Shown: in pieces, positions 25,704-34,504 of the stretch | Numbering within the stretch: the stretch's first letter is position 1 | How the letters are laid out: each line of letters opens with the position of its first letter | DNA from: Streptococcus sp. oral taxon 056 str. F0418 | Lineage (GTDB): Bacteria; Bacillota; Bacilli; Lactobacillales; Streptococcaceae | Reading direction: 5' to 3' | Assembly: GCF_000220065.1 (NCBI RefSeq) | Contig: NZ_AFQU01000001.1 | Coordinates: forward strand, 1,632,001 to 1,696,000 | Length of the DNA stretch: 64,000 bases | Translations under genes and position numbers: made by a program | Notes under the pieces: model-generated | The model's database searches: none | What the model was told of the DNA's origin: nothing | Seen by the model: only the letters and a program-made list of their open reading frames with translations

Positions 25704-26927
25704 TTATCTATTTTTTACGCTTAATAGAAGACAGATACCACCAATAATTGAGAACACCATCCAAGCAATTTCCATATTCCATAGAGCTAGGCTGGTAAAA
25801 ATCATACTACCTAGTGGAATTGAAAAAGTAAAGATCATTGTGAGGAAATTGGATGTTTGCGCTAATACATCTGCAGGCAATTTGCTTAGTAGCATACTAT
25901 TGAGTTTAGGATTTATTTTTCCTGAGATATACATAAGGAAGCTAAGCGCAATGATTCCCAAAAGAGCTGGTGCTTGGAGTAAGTTGCAGAGACCTAAAAT
26001 AAAGATAAAAAGAGAACCCCAAACCATTAGTTTTGTCAGTGGAAGTTTAGCAAAGTAATCATTTGGAAAGGCACTTGCTGCAATAATTCCAATTACTAAA
26101 CATGATTGAATAACCAAAATGGACTGACTGAGATCGAGTCCCCAAAATGGATGGTCCAATAAATAGAGATTATAAAGTGCCATTATAGAACCGCCAAGAG
26201 CATTTAATAGTAAGACCTGAAGCAACACTAAAATAAAATTTCCTACTTTTTCATGCTCGAAAATCATTTGTACATTTGTATAGAGGCTTTTCATTTGTGT
26301 TTTGAAGGGTGTTTTTTCAGTTTTTACGATGACGGCATCATGAGTAAGCTTTTTACGAACCAGGTAAAGGGTGCTAGAAGATAGAAGGAAGCAAAGAGCA
26401 TTGATTAGGGCTACTATGGCAAAATTTTGTTGGCTGATATTGAGTAGCCAAACACCCAAAGCTTGGCCAGCAAAGCTTCCAAGATAAGATAGAAGCTGAG
26501 TGAAAGAGTAAGCCTCCATCAAATCTTTTTCAGCAATATTTTTTTGTAAAATAGGCATTTGCAGACCGCTTCGATAGTCGCTCATGATATCAGAAAATAT
26601 ATTGAGGAAACAAACAGTAGCAAAAGCTAAGTAAGATGTGGATTTGGTTAAAAAGGCAACTAAAATAAAGAGAAAAGCTTGTAGATATCCTAGATGAATG
26701 AGCCAGCGTGCTTTGTTTACAGTTTTATCTGCTTTCATACCAACAAAGATAGTAAAGAAGGTTGGTACAAGTACAATAAAATTGGCGATACCAACTGCGA
26801 ATTTAGGCTGGGGCATGCTAGATGCGAGTACAACAAAAACAATATTATAGATAGAAGCACCCAAAGTATTAAAGATACGTGAGAGACTGATAAAAGCAAA
26901 CAATTTATTTTTTAAAGCAAGTTTCAT
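25704..26927 (-). CDS. MFS transporter
   Basis: 407 residues from the ATG at 26927 with AAGGAG before it; a longer frame begins 19 codons upstream without support. About twelve hydrophobic segments. LSRIFNTLGASIYNIVFVVLA at the start and the loop GMKADKTVNKARWLIHLGY fit an MFS drug- or peptide-efflux type. Substrate unknown. It is single and divergent from the region at 27 kb, where direct repeats next to its promoter and a decayed reading frame suggest a lost local regulator. Confidence 0.75.
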   Translation of the reverse strand: MKLALKNKLFAFISLSRIFNTLGASIYNIVFVVLASSMPQPKFAVGIANFIVLVPTFFTIFVGMKADKTVNKARWLIHLGYLQAFLFILVAFLTKSTSYLAFATVCFLNIFSDIMSDYRSGLQMPILQKNIAEKDLMEAYSFTQLLSYLGSFAGQALGVWLLNISQQNFAIVALINALCFLLSSSTLYLVRKKLTHDAVIVKTEKTPFKTQMKSLYTNVQMIFEHEKVGNFILVLLQVLLLNALGGSIMALYNLYLLDHPFWGLDLSQSILVIQSCLVIGIIAASAFPNDYFAKLPLTKLMVWGSLFIFILGLCNLLQAPALLGIIALSFLMYISGKINPKLNSMLLSKLPADVLAQTSNFLTMIFTFSIPLGSMIFTSLALWNMEIAWMVFSIIGGICLLLSVKNR

Positions 26928-26999
26928 ATAAATCTCCTTCGATAGTGGTTGTATTAGAAAGATTTCTAAAGGGATGTGATACAAGATCTTGATGTTATG

Positions 27000-27067
27000 A
27001 TTATAGCAGGATAAAGTAGACTTTCAATAGGTTCTATTTAAGTGGTGAGATGATCTTAGTAAGTGGT
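27000..27067 (-). promoter_or_regulatory. Promoter of the MFS gene with two direct repeats upstream
   Basis: On the minus strand TTGAAA (revcomp of 27022-27027), a 16-base spacer and TATAAT (revcomp of 27000-27005) drive the MFS gene. Upstream of the -35, ACCACTTA occurs twice exactly 21 bases apart (revcomp of 27039-27046 and 27060-27067). Two-turn spacing beside a -35 is typical of an activator dimer site. Confidence 0.6.
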
Positions 27068-27540
27068 AAGAAAAGAGGAGTGACTTGCAAGGTTTTTGTC
27101 TAAACGTTTTTTCATACTTTTGATGACGCAAAGATAAGATTTGATAGATTCTACATCTCATCAGCAGCTTGTCATGTTTACTTCTTGTTTGATCTTTTCT
27201 AGAGGGGCTAGCAGACTCGTTTTCAGTGATTCTGACTTTGATTATGTATTTTCTGGTGAGAAGGATAAGCGCTGATGACAGTCTTAGTTGTAAATCCTTT
27301 TGTCTTTGCAGGAATGAAACGGATAGTCTTGAAAAATTTTTGAGCGGATCATTCGCTTTGTTTTTGCAAAACGAGAGATAGATTTTGAGGCGATCTATCT
27401 GTATTTTTTGATAAAGACAGAGGATTTATGTCACAGAAATATGTAAAAAACAATCTTACATGTTCCTTGTTACTTTTCTTTTTTATTTAATAAAATATTT
27501 TTCCTCTACAGAAGGACAGACAATCATGGTATAATAAAAG
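27068..27540 (+). other. Intergenic stretch with a possible decayed reading frame
   Basis: No intact gene. Codons 27313-27339 (NETDSLEKF) and, one base shifted, 27342-27446 (ERIIRFVFAKREIDFEAIYL and 14 more, then TAA) read like one frameshifted protein end. No family is recognised. TGG-TATAAT at 27530-27535 is the extended -10 of the YceD gene at 27560. Confidence 0.35.
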
Positions 27541-27559
27541 AAAAAGCAAAGAGGAACTT

Positions 27560-28090
27560 ATGTTAAATATACAAGAAATTCGCAAAAATCCAGATGGCTT
27601 GGCTTTTGAAAAAAAGTTTGACTTGGCAGAAGAACTAAAAGAGCGCAGTGTGGATATTTTAAATGTTCAAGATATTTTGGCTAGCGGAAAAGTTCAATAT
27701 GAAGATGGACTTTATTTTTTGGACTATGAACTCTCTTACACGATTACACTCTCGTCAAGTCGGAGCATGGAACCGGTGGAGCGCAAGGAATTTCATCTAG
27801 TGAATGAGATTTTTATGGAAGAGGGGCAATACTCCTCAAAAGAGTTGATTGATCAAGATTTGGTATTGCCGATTGAAGATGGAGAAATCCATCTGGCTGA
27901 AAGCGTGGCGGATAATATCTTATTGCATATTCCGTTGAAAATTTTGACTGCCGAAGAGGAAGCAGGTAGCGAATTGCCAACAGGAAATAACTGGCAGGTC
28001 ATGACTGAAGAAGATTATGAGCAATATCAAGCAGAAAAAAAAGAAGCCAATAATCCTTTTGCAAGTTTGCAAGGGATGTTTGAAGAATAA
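27560..28090 (+). CDS. YceD/DUF177 family protein
   Basis: 176 residues. The pattern of an N-terminal LNIQEIRK, a central strand-rich part (YFLDYELSYTITLSSSRSMEPVERKEF) and a C-terminus rich in Glu ending NPFASLQGMFEE matches DUF177 (YceD). In many bacteria yceD stands before rpmF and affects 23S rRNA accumulation; rpmF is not next to it here. GAGGAAC precedes the start. Acidic and cytoplasmic. Confidence 0.85.
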   Translation: MLNIQEIRKNPDGLAFEKKFDLAEELKERSVDILNVQDILASGKVQYEDGLYFLDYELSYTITLSSSRSMEPVERKEFHLVNEIFMEEGQYSSKELIDQDLVLPIEDGEIHLAESVADNILLHIPLKILTAEEEAGSELPTGNNWQVMTEEDYEQYQAEKKEANNPFASLQGMFEE

Positions 28091-28109
28091 TTTGATTGCA
28101 CAGCAACTG

Positions 28110-28139
28110 CATCAATAAATATGTATATATTTATTGATG
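28110..28139. repeat. 30-bp AT-rich palindrome between yceD and gnd
   Basis: CATCAATAAATAT (28110-28122) is perfectly complementary to ATATTTATTGATG (28127-28139) across GTAT. There is no T tract after it, so it fits an operator or an mRNA-stabilising stem better than a terminator. Confidence 0.7.
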
Positions 28140-28187
28140 TGATGAGGTCGCAAATAATATTTACTTTCTTTTCACTTGTAAACATGG

Positions 28188-28193
28188 TAAAAT
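28188..28193 (+). promoter_or_regulatory. gnd promoter (-10 element)
   Basis: TGG-TAAAAT (28188-28193) is an extended -10 28 bases before the gnd start. The -35 is poor. The palindrome at 28110 lies about 50 bases upstream of the -35 region. Confidence 0.5.
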
Positions 28194-28220
28194 ATAACAA
28201 ACTAACTATAGGAGAATGAA

Positions 28221-29645
28221 ATGACTAAAGCAAATTTTGGTGTTGTTGGTATGGCCGTTATGGGTCGTAACCTTGCCTTAAATATTGAATCTCGTGGCTA
28301 CACGGTTGCCATATACAATCGTAGTAAAGAAAAAACAGAAGATGTGATTGCTTGCCATCCTGAAAAGAATTTTGTGCCAAGCTATGACATTGAAAGCTTT
28401 GTAAACTCAATCGAAAAACCTCGCCGTATTATGCTCATGGTTCAAGCTGGACCTGGTACAGACGCAACTATTCAAGCCCTTCTTCCGCATCTTGACAAGG
28501 GAGATATCTTAATCGATGGAGGAAATACTTTCTATAAAGATACTATCCGTCGTAATGAAGAATTAGCCAACTCAGGTATCAACTTTATCGGTACTGGTGT
28601 TTCTGGTGGTGAAAAAGGTGCCCTTGAAGGTCCGTCTATCATGCCTGGTGGCCAAAAAGAGGCCTATGAACTGGTAGCAGATGTCCTTGAAGAAATCTCT
28701 GCTAAAGCGCCTGAAGACGGAAAGCCATGTGTGACGTATATCGGTCCTGATGGAGCTGGTCACTATGTAAAAATGGTCCACAACGGTATTGAGTACGGCG
28801 ATATGCAGTTGATTGCAGAAAGCTATGACCTTATGCAGCATTTGCTCGGTCTTTCTGCAGCAGATATGTCTGAGATTTTTACAGAGTGGAACAAAGGCGA
28901 GCTTGATAGCTACTTGATTGAGATTACAGCAGATATCTTGAGCCGCAAAGACGATGAAGGTCAAGATGGTCCAATCGTAGACTACATCCTTGATGCAGCA
29001 GGAAACAAAGGAACGGGTAAATGGACCAGCCAATCAGCACTTGATCTCGGTGTCCCATTGTCACTCATTACTGAATCCGTATTTGCCCGCTACATCTCTA
29101 CTTACAAAGAAGAGCGTGTACATGCTAGCAAGGTGCTTCCAAAACCAGCTGCCTTCAAGTTTGAAGGCGACAAGGCTGAATTGATCGAAAAGATCCGTCA
29201 AGCCCTTTACTTCTCAAAAATTATTTCATACGCACAAGGTTTTGCTCAATTGCGTGTAGCTTCTAAAGAAAACAACTGGAACTTGCCATTTGCCGATATC
29301 GCATCTATCTGGCGTGATGGCTGTATCATCCGTTCTCGTTTCTTGCAAAAGATCACAGATGCTTACAACCGTGATGCAGACCTTGCTAACCTTCTTTTAG
29401 ATGAGTACTTCTTGGATGTAACAGCTAAGTACCAACAAGCGGTGCGCGATATCGTAGCTCTTGCTGTCCAAGCTGGTGTACCTGTACCAACCTTCTCAGC
29501 AGCTATTACTTACTTTGATAGCTACCGTTCAGCTGATCTTCCAGCCAACCTAATCCAAGCACAGCGGGACTATTTTGGTGCGCATACGTATCAACGTAAA
29601 GACAAAGAAGGTACTTTCCACTATTCGTGGTACGACGAAAAATAA
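28221..29645 (+). CDS. gnd: 6-phosphogluconate dehydrogenase (decarboxylating)
   Basis: 474 residues, the normal length. Oxidises 6-phosphogluconate to ribulose 5-phosphate and CO2 with NADP+ in the oxidative pentose phosphate pathway. The NADP-binding fold starts [60 protein letters not shown] (catalytic Lys) and [13 protein letters not shown] are present. The next gene, ritR, begins eight bases after its stop, an order also known in S. pneumoniae. Confidence 0.96.
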   Translation: MTKANFGVVGMAVMGRNLALNIESRGYTVAIYNRSKEKTEDVIACHPEKNFVPSYDIESFVNSIEKPRRIMLMVQAGPGTDATIQALLPHLDKGDILIDGGNTFYKDTIRRNEELANSGINFIGTGVSGGEKGALEGPSIMPGGQKEAYELVADVLEEISAKAPEDGKPCVTYIGPDGAGHYVKMVHNGIEYGDMQLIAESYDLMQHLLGLSAADMSEIFTEWNKGELDSYLIEITADILSRKDDEGQDGPIVDYILDAAGNKGTGKWTSQSALDLGVPLSLITESVFARYISTYKEERVHASKVLPKPAAFKFEGDKAELIEKIRQALYFSKIISYAQGFAQLRVASKENNWNLPFADIASIWRDGCIIRSRFLQKITDAYNRDADLANLLLDEYFLDVTAKYQQAVRDIVALAVQAGVPVPTFSAAITYFDSYRSADLPANLIQAQRDYFGAHTYQRKDKEGTFHYSWYDEK

Positions 29646-29653
29646 TATAAATC

Positions 29654-30343
29654 ATGGCGAAGCGAATTTTATTAGTAGAAAATGAAAGAAATCTAGCGCG
29701 GTTTGTCATGCTAGAGCTACAAAAAGAGAATTTTCAAGTAGATTTAGTTGAAACGGGTCAAGATGGCCTAAAGTTGGCTAAAGAGAATGATTATGACCTA
29801 CTTTTGCTCAGCTACCAACTATCTGATGGCAAGGCTTCGTATTTTGCAAAAGAATTGAGTCTTGTTAAGCCTGCTACAGTGATTATCGTCATGGCAGATC
29901 GTGAGGAAGTGGCAGATTCTACTGAAGAAATTCAGCGTTTTGCGGTCTCTTATGTAGTCAAGCCTTTTAGCATTAGCGATTTAATTGATAAAATCTCTGC
30001 GATTTTTCGAGGTAGAGATTTTATTGATCAGCATTGTAGCAAGCTGAAAATGCCAACAGCCTATCGCAATCTTCGGGTTGATTTGAAAAACCACATTGTT
30101 TATCGTGGTGAAGAAATTATTGCTTTGACTAGACGTGAATATGATCTGTTAGTGACGCTAATGGGGAATAATAAGGTCATGAGTCGTGAGCAACTGTTGG
30201 ATCAAGTTTGGAAATATGAAAGTCCCTCAGAGACAAATGTGGTAGATGTCTATATTCGCTATCTTCGTAGTAAAATCGATGTCCCTGGTCAAGAAAGTTA
30301 TATCAAGACAGTGCGTGGCAAAGGTTATGCTATGCAAGGATAA
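29654..30343 (+). CDS. ritR: Orphan OmpR-type response regulator RitR
   Basis: 229 residues: receiver domain (1-118), linker, winged-helix DNA-binding domain (about 130-229, LTRREYDLLVTLMGNN to YIKTVRGKGYAM). No sensor kinase is adjacent. The phosphorylation site is missing: residue 53, in LLLLSYQLSDG, is Ser instead of Asp, and the acid pocket is VENE. The linker holds the single Cys128 (DFIDQHC). In pneumococcal RitR, an iron-uptake repressor downstream of gnd, residue 53 is Asn and Cys128 is the peroxide-sensing switch, so this is an ortholog by position and by Cys128. No good Shine-Dalgarno precedes ATG 29654, suggesting coupling to gnd. Confidence 0.92.
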   Translation: MAKRILLVENERNLARFVMLELQKENFQVDLVETGQDGLKLAKENDYDLLLLSYQLSDGKASYFAKELSLVKPATVIIVMADREEVADSTEEIQRFAVSYVVKPFSISDLIDKISAIFRGRDFIDQHCSKLKMPTAYRNLRVDLKNHIVYRGEEIIALTRREYDLLVTLMGNNKVMSREQLLDQVWKYESPSETNVVDVYIRYLRSKIDVPGQESYIKTVRGKGYAMQG

Positions 30344-30349
30344 ATCAAT

Positions 30350-30384
30350 AACCTCTGACTTTTAGTAAAAGTCAGAGGTTTTTT
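30350..30384 (+). terminator. Terminator of gnd-ritR
   Basis: AACCTCTGACTTTT pairs perfectly with AAAAGTCAGAGGTT around AGT, followed by a T run. Confidence 0.93.
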
Positions 30385-30531
30385 GTCCGACAGATGCAAT
30401 CGTTTGCTCATATTGTGCCTTCTTGAAGGATAAAAAATAGAAACTGTCAATGTATATAAAAAATGTTTGATATAGTATACATCAACAAATAACAAAGAAA
30501 TAGAATATTTTAACAAATTTTATAAAAACGC

Positions 30532-30596
30532 TTTACAAAATAAAAATTCGTGGTAGAATAGTAATGTAAATGCAAACGATTTCATAAACGTTTGCA
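30532..30596 (+). promoter_or_regulatory. ptsG promoter with overlapping cre-like site and inverted repeat
   Basis: TTTACA (30532-30537), 16 bases, TAGAAT (30554-30559). Just after the start point, TGCAAACGATTTCA (30571-30584) matches the CcpA cre consensus at all but one position. TGCAAACG (30571-30578) also forms an inverted repeat with CGTTTGCA (30589-30596). Catabolite control and/or a hairpin in the leader are both possible. Confidence 0.7.
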
Positions 30597-30614
30597 AAAA
30601 AATAAGGGGGATGG

Positions 30615-32804
30615 ATGATGAAAAAATCATTCAAAAATATTTTAAGTTTTGAGTTTTGGCAAAAATTCGGTAAAGCTTTAATGGTTGTTATTGCAGTTAT
30701 GCCAGCTGCTGGTCTTATGATTAGTATTGGTAAGTCACTACCAATGATTAACCCTAATCTAGGTATTTTAGTAACGACCGGTGGTGTCTTGGAGCAAATT
30801 GGTTGGGGAGTTATTGGTAACCTCCATGTCTTGTTTGCCCTTGCAATTGGTGGTAGCTGGGCTAAAGAACGTGCCGGTGGTGCTTTTGCGGCTGGACTTT
30901 CTTTCATTCTGATTAACCGTATCACTGGTGTGATATTTGGTGTTTCAGGTGACATGTTGAAGGATCCAGAAGCAACCGTGCGAACACTGCTAGGGGGCAC
31001 TATTAAAGTTTCTGACTACTTCATTAGTGTTTTGGAGTCTCCAGCCTTAAATATGGGAGTTTTTGTCGGAATCATTGCAGGTTTTGTTGGGGCAACTGCT
31101 TACAATAAATATTACAATTTCCGTAAGCTACCAGATGCACTCTCTTTCTTTAACGGAAAACGCTTTGTACCATTTGTCGTGATTCTGCGCTCTGCAATCG
31201 TTGCGATTGTCCTTTCTTTCGTATGGCCTGTCATTCAAACAGGAATTAATAACTTTGGTATCTGGATTGCAAATTCACAAGATACGGCTCCTGTTTTTGC
31301 ACCTTTCTTGTATGGTACTTTAGAGCGTCTCTTACTTCCATTTGGATTGCACCATATGTTGACAATTCCGATGAATTATACGGCTCTTGGTGGAACATAT
31401 GAAGTGTTAACTGGTGCTGCGAAAGGTACACAAGTATTCGGACAAGACCCACTTTGGCTTGCTTGGGTAACTGACCTTGTTAACCTTAAAGGTTCAAATA
31501 TGGCAAGCTACAATCAATTACTTGAAGCTTTCCATCCAGCTCGCTTTAAAGTTGGGCAAATGATTGGTTCATTTGGAATTTTGATTGGGGTAGCAGCTGC
31601 AATTTACCGCAATGTAGATGCTGACAAGAAACACAAATACAAAGGTATGATGATTGCCACTGCGTTGGCAACCTTCTTGACAGGGGTTACTGAGCCAATC
31701 GAGTACATGTTCATGTTTGTTGCAACTCCACTTTACCTGGTTTACTCAGTTGTTCAAGGTGCGGCTTTTGCAATGGCTGATATTGTTAATCTTCGTGTAC
31801 ATTCATTTGGATCAATTGAATTTCTGACTCGTACTCCAATGGCTATCAATGCTGGTCTTGGTTGGGATGTTGTTAACTTTATCTGGGTGTCAGTTGTTTT
31901 TGGAGTAGCAATGTACTTTATCGCTAACTTCATGATTCAAAAATTCAAATTTGCGACACCTGGTCGTTTAGGAAATTATGAAACTGCTGAAGGTTCTGAC
32001 GATGCATCAGTGAGCTCATCAGATACCAAGGTTGCAGAAGCTTCACAAGCTGTTAATATCATCAACCTTTTGGGCGGTCGCGCTAATATCGTAGATGTAG
32101 ATGCATGTATGACTCGTCTGCGTGTTACTGTTAAGGAAGCCGATAAGGTCGGAAATGAAGAACAGTGGAAGGCCGAAGGAGCTATGGGCTTAGTTATGAA
32201 AGGAAATGGCGTTCAAGCTATCTACGGGCCAAAAGCTGACGTATTGAAGTCTGATATTCAAGACCTTCTTGACTCTGGTGAAGTCATTCCTGAAACACTT
32301 CCTAGCCAAAAAGCAGAATCAACAGCTGTTGAAGTTGCCTACAAAGGTGTGACGGAAGAAGTAGAAACTGTTGCCGATGGTCAAGTCATTGCGATTACAG
32401 ATGTTAAAGATCCTGTTTTCTCACAGAAAATGATGGGCGATGGATTTGCTGTAGAGCCTGAAAATGGTAAGATTTACTCACCAGTTGCTGGTACAGTAAC
32501 GAGCGTATTCCCTACGAAACACGCTTTAGGACTTCTAACTGAAAATGGTTTGGAAGTACTAGTTCATATCGGATTGGATACTGTTAGCTTAGAAGGTAAG
32601 CCATTTGAAGTTCATGTGTCAGAAGGTCAGAGAGTTGTAGCAGGAGAACTTCTTGTGACAGCTGATTTGGAAGCTATCAAGGCGGCTGGTCGTGAAACTT
32701 CAACTGTTGTTGTCTTCACAAATGCAGCAGCTATCAAGTCTGTAACAGTAGAAAAACTTGGTCAAGCAGCAGTGAAGACAGTTGTTGCCAAGGTTGAATT
32801 GTAA
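30615..32804 (+). CDS. ptsG: Glucose-type PTS transporter EIICBA
   Basis: 729 residues with fused domains in the order EIIC (about 1-450, ten-odd membrane segments, GVTEPIEYMFMFVATPL), EIIB (about 475-550, DACMTRLRV with phospho-Cys498) and EIIA (about 590-729, VLVHIGLDTVSLEG with phospho-His651). It takes up and phosphorylates glucose or a closely related sugar using HPr. AAGGGGG precedes ATG 30615 (or the second ATG at 30618). Control by CcpA is suggested by the cre-like site just upstream. An EEP-family hydrolase gene follows 17 bases later in the same transcript. Confidence 0.92.
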   Translation: MMKKSFKNILSFEFWQKFGKALMVVIAVMPAAGLMISIGKSLPMINPNLGILVTTGGVLEQIGWGVIGNLHVLFALAIGGSWAKERAGGAFAAGLSFILINRITGVIFGVSGDMLKDPEATVRTLLGGTIKVSDYFISVLESPALNMGVFVGIIAGFVGATAYNKYYNFRKLPDALSFFNGKRFVPFVVILRSAIVAIVLSFVWPVIQTGINNFGIWIANSQDTAPVFAPFLYGTLERLLLPFGLHHMLTIPMNYTALGGTYEVLTGAAKGTQVFGQDPLWLAWVTDLVNLKGSNMASYNQLLEAFHPARFKVGQMIGSFGILIGVAAAIYRNVDADKKHKYKGMMIATALATFLTGVTEPIEYMFMFVATPLYLVYSVVQGAAFAMADIVNLRVHSFGSIEFLTRTPMAINAGLGWDVVNFIWVSVVFGVAMYFIANFMIQKFKFATPGRLGNYETAEGSDDASVSSSDTKVAEASQAVNIINLLGGRANIVDVDACMTRLRVTVKEADKVGNEEQWKAEGAMGLVMKGNGVQAIYGPKADVLKSDIQDLLDSGEVIPETLPSQKAESTAVEVAYKGVTEEVETVADGQVIAITDVKDPVFSQKMMGDGFAVEPENGKIYSPVAGTVTSVFPTKHALGLLTENGLEVLVHIGLDTVSLEGKPFEVHVSEGQRVVAGELLVTADLEAIKAAGRETSTVVVFTNAAAIKSVTVEKLGQAAVKTVVAKVEL

Positions 32805-32821
32805 AATAGAAAAGAGAAATC

Positions 32822-33637
32822 ATGGCAAAATTCCTGACATTAAATACTCATAGTTGGATGGAAGAAGAGCAGGAAACCAAGCTAAATCAGTTGGTAGAAC
32901 GCATTCTTCAAGAAAAATATGATGTCATTTGCCTGCAGGAAGTCAATCAATTAATGGAGTCTGAACAGGTTGTTCAGGCTCCTTTCTATCAGGCTGTTGA
33001 AGGGGCGATTGCGATTCATCAAGATCACTTTGCCCTTTGTCTAGTAGAAAAATTGGCAAAAGCAGGACTGGACTATCATTGGTCCTGGGCTTATAATCAT
33101 ATTGGTTTTGACATTTATAATGAAGGTGTGGCTATCCTATCTAGAAATCCTTTGTCTCCTAGAGAAGTTTTAGTCTCAGAAGTGAATGATCCTAGGGATT
33201 ACCACACACGTAAGGTCTTAATAGCTGAGACAGAAGTAGAAGGTCAATTAATGACAATCGCTTCTTGTCATCTATCTTGGTGGGACAAGGGCTTCCAAGA
33301 AGAATGGGAGCAGCTTGAAGCTGAGCTTCTCAAGGTTTCAAGTCCAGTTGTTCTTATGGGAGATTTTAACAATCCAGTCGATTATGAAGGTTATCAGCAT
33401 ATCATGCGAAGTCCTCTTAAACTACAAGATAGCCACAAAGTGGCTGAAAGGATCGTTGGGAAAGCTACCGTTGAAGGAGCAATCGCTGGTTGGGATGGTA
33501 ATCAAGACGCTCTGAAGATTGACTATATCTTTACAAGTCAAGGTATCCAAATTGAAAGCTCTGCCGTAGTCTTTGACGGAAAGGAAACACCGGTAGTTAG
33601 TGATCATTTTGGTTTAGAGGTACTTGTTCATTTGTAA
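32822..33637 (+). CDS. Endonuclease/exonuclease/phosphatase-family hydrolase
   Basis: 271 residues of the EEP superfamily. Catalytic blocks are LNTHSW at the start, CLQEVNQ (metal-binding Glu), SCHLSWWDKG, MGDFNNP and the final VVSDHFGLEV (Asp-His pair). Family members hydrolyse phosphodiesters or phosphomonoesters of nucleic acids, lipids or sugars. No signal peptide, so probably cytoplasmic. It is co-transcribed with ptsG, which suggests a link to sugar phosphate handling, but this is inference. It ends at a strong terminator. Confidence 0.85.
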   Translation: MAKFLTLNTHSWMEEEQETKLNQLVERILQEKYDVICLQEVNQLMESEQVVQAPFYQAVEGAIAIHQDHFALCLVEKLAKAGLDYHWSWAYNHIGFDIYNEGVAILSRNPLSPREVLVSEVNDPRDYHTRKVLIAETEVEGQLMTIASCHLSWWDKGFQEEWEQLEAELLKVSSPVVLMGDFNNPVDYEGYQHIMRSPLKLQDSHKVAERIVGKATVEGAIAGWDGNQDALKIDYIFTSQGIQIESSAVVFDGKETPVVSDHFGLEVLVHL

Positions 33638-33673
33638 AAAAATACTGAGACGGTAGTTGTCTCAGTATTTTTT
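33636..33673 (+). terminator. Terminator of the ptsG operon
   Basis: AAATACTGAGAC pairs with GTCTCAGTATTT around a six-base loop with a T run. Confidence 0.92.
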
Positions 33674-33773
33674 ACAAATGGTATCATTAAAAGGTGCTTT
33701 GAAAATCTTTTTCGATTTAGCTAGAGACTGCATTGGTAATTGCTTGCGGTTTAAGCGAGTTAAAAAGCTTTTC

Positions 33774-34313
33774 TTATTCACATGCTACTCCGTCATGGTC
33801 GCGATCTAAGTGAGGAGCGTAACCAGCTTGTCCTTCGTAAATTGGGGTTACGCCTGCAGCTCTGGCTTCAGCACAATTTCTGAAAGGACCGACTGTTGGA
33901 GTAGGCGCTTGCGCAGGTGCTTCGGCTATAGCCTGTTGAGTAGTAGCTTCTTGCTGAGCTTGTGCAGCGGCTTCGGCTTCCTGTTGAGCTCGAGCAGCTT
34001 CTTGTTGCTGCGCTTCGGCTTGTTTTTGTTCGGCTTCAAGCTTTTCTTTTGCGATTCGTTTTTCTTCCGCTTTTTTCTTAGCTTCTTGTTGTTTTAGTTC
34101 AGCTTCTGCCTTTTCTTTACTTTCTTTAATTTTCTTTTCTTCGTCTTCTTTTTTCTTACTAGCTTCTGTTTTGTCAGTGGAGCTTTCTTTGCTAACTACT
34201 TCTGTAGATTCTGTTGTTGTGGATTTTTCTGTGTCCGAAGAACAAGCCACAAGACCTAATAGAGAAATGGCCAAAAAGCAGAGTAAAGCTGAGTTTTTTA
34301 TAAACTATTTCAT
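33774..34313 (-). pseudogene. Excalibur-domain lipoprotein with a stop at codon 3
   Basis: The strong AAGGAG and ATG at 34313 are followed by AAA and TAG (34305-34307); the frame then continues without interruption through a signal peptide with lipobox GLVAC, a long Lys/Glu/Ala/Gln-rich coiled coil, an Ala/Pro stretch and a C-terminal Excalibur domain (NCAEARAAG and DRDHDGVACE, a calcium-binding loop). The intact protein would be 179 residues, including the lost codon. Translation could still restart at TTG 34274, leaving a shortened signal peptide. A single change from AAG or CAG would explain the stop. The protein is expected on the cell surface. Confidence 0.8.
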
Positions 34314-34465
34314 AAGTAATCTCCTTTTGAGCATTTAAATTGATAACGCTTACGTATATTATATACAATATTTTTGCAAAAGTAAATATGGTTTTTGGCG
34401 AGCTTTGAAAATAAGAGAATACGGGTGGATTTTGAGTTTTCTCTACTTTTGTTATCCATGAAAAT

Positions 34466-34504
34466 ATGGTAAAATAGAGTATTAAGATTTGAGGAGGGAA
34501 TCAT
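34466..34504 (+). promoter_or_regulatory. Promoter region of the nrdR-dnaB-dnaI operon
   Basis: TGG-TAAAAT ending at about 34475 is an extended -10. GAGGAGGG lies just before ATG 34505. The 190 bases between this and the Excalibur gene are AT-rich and otherwise empty apart from that gene's own upstream region. Confidence 0.5.
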
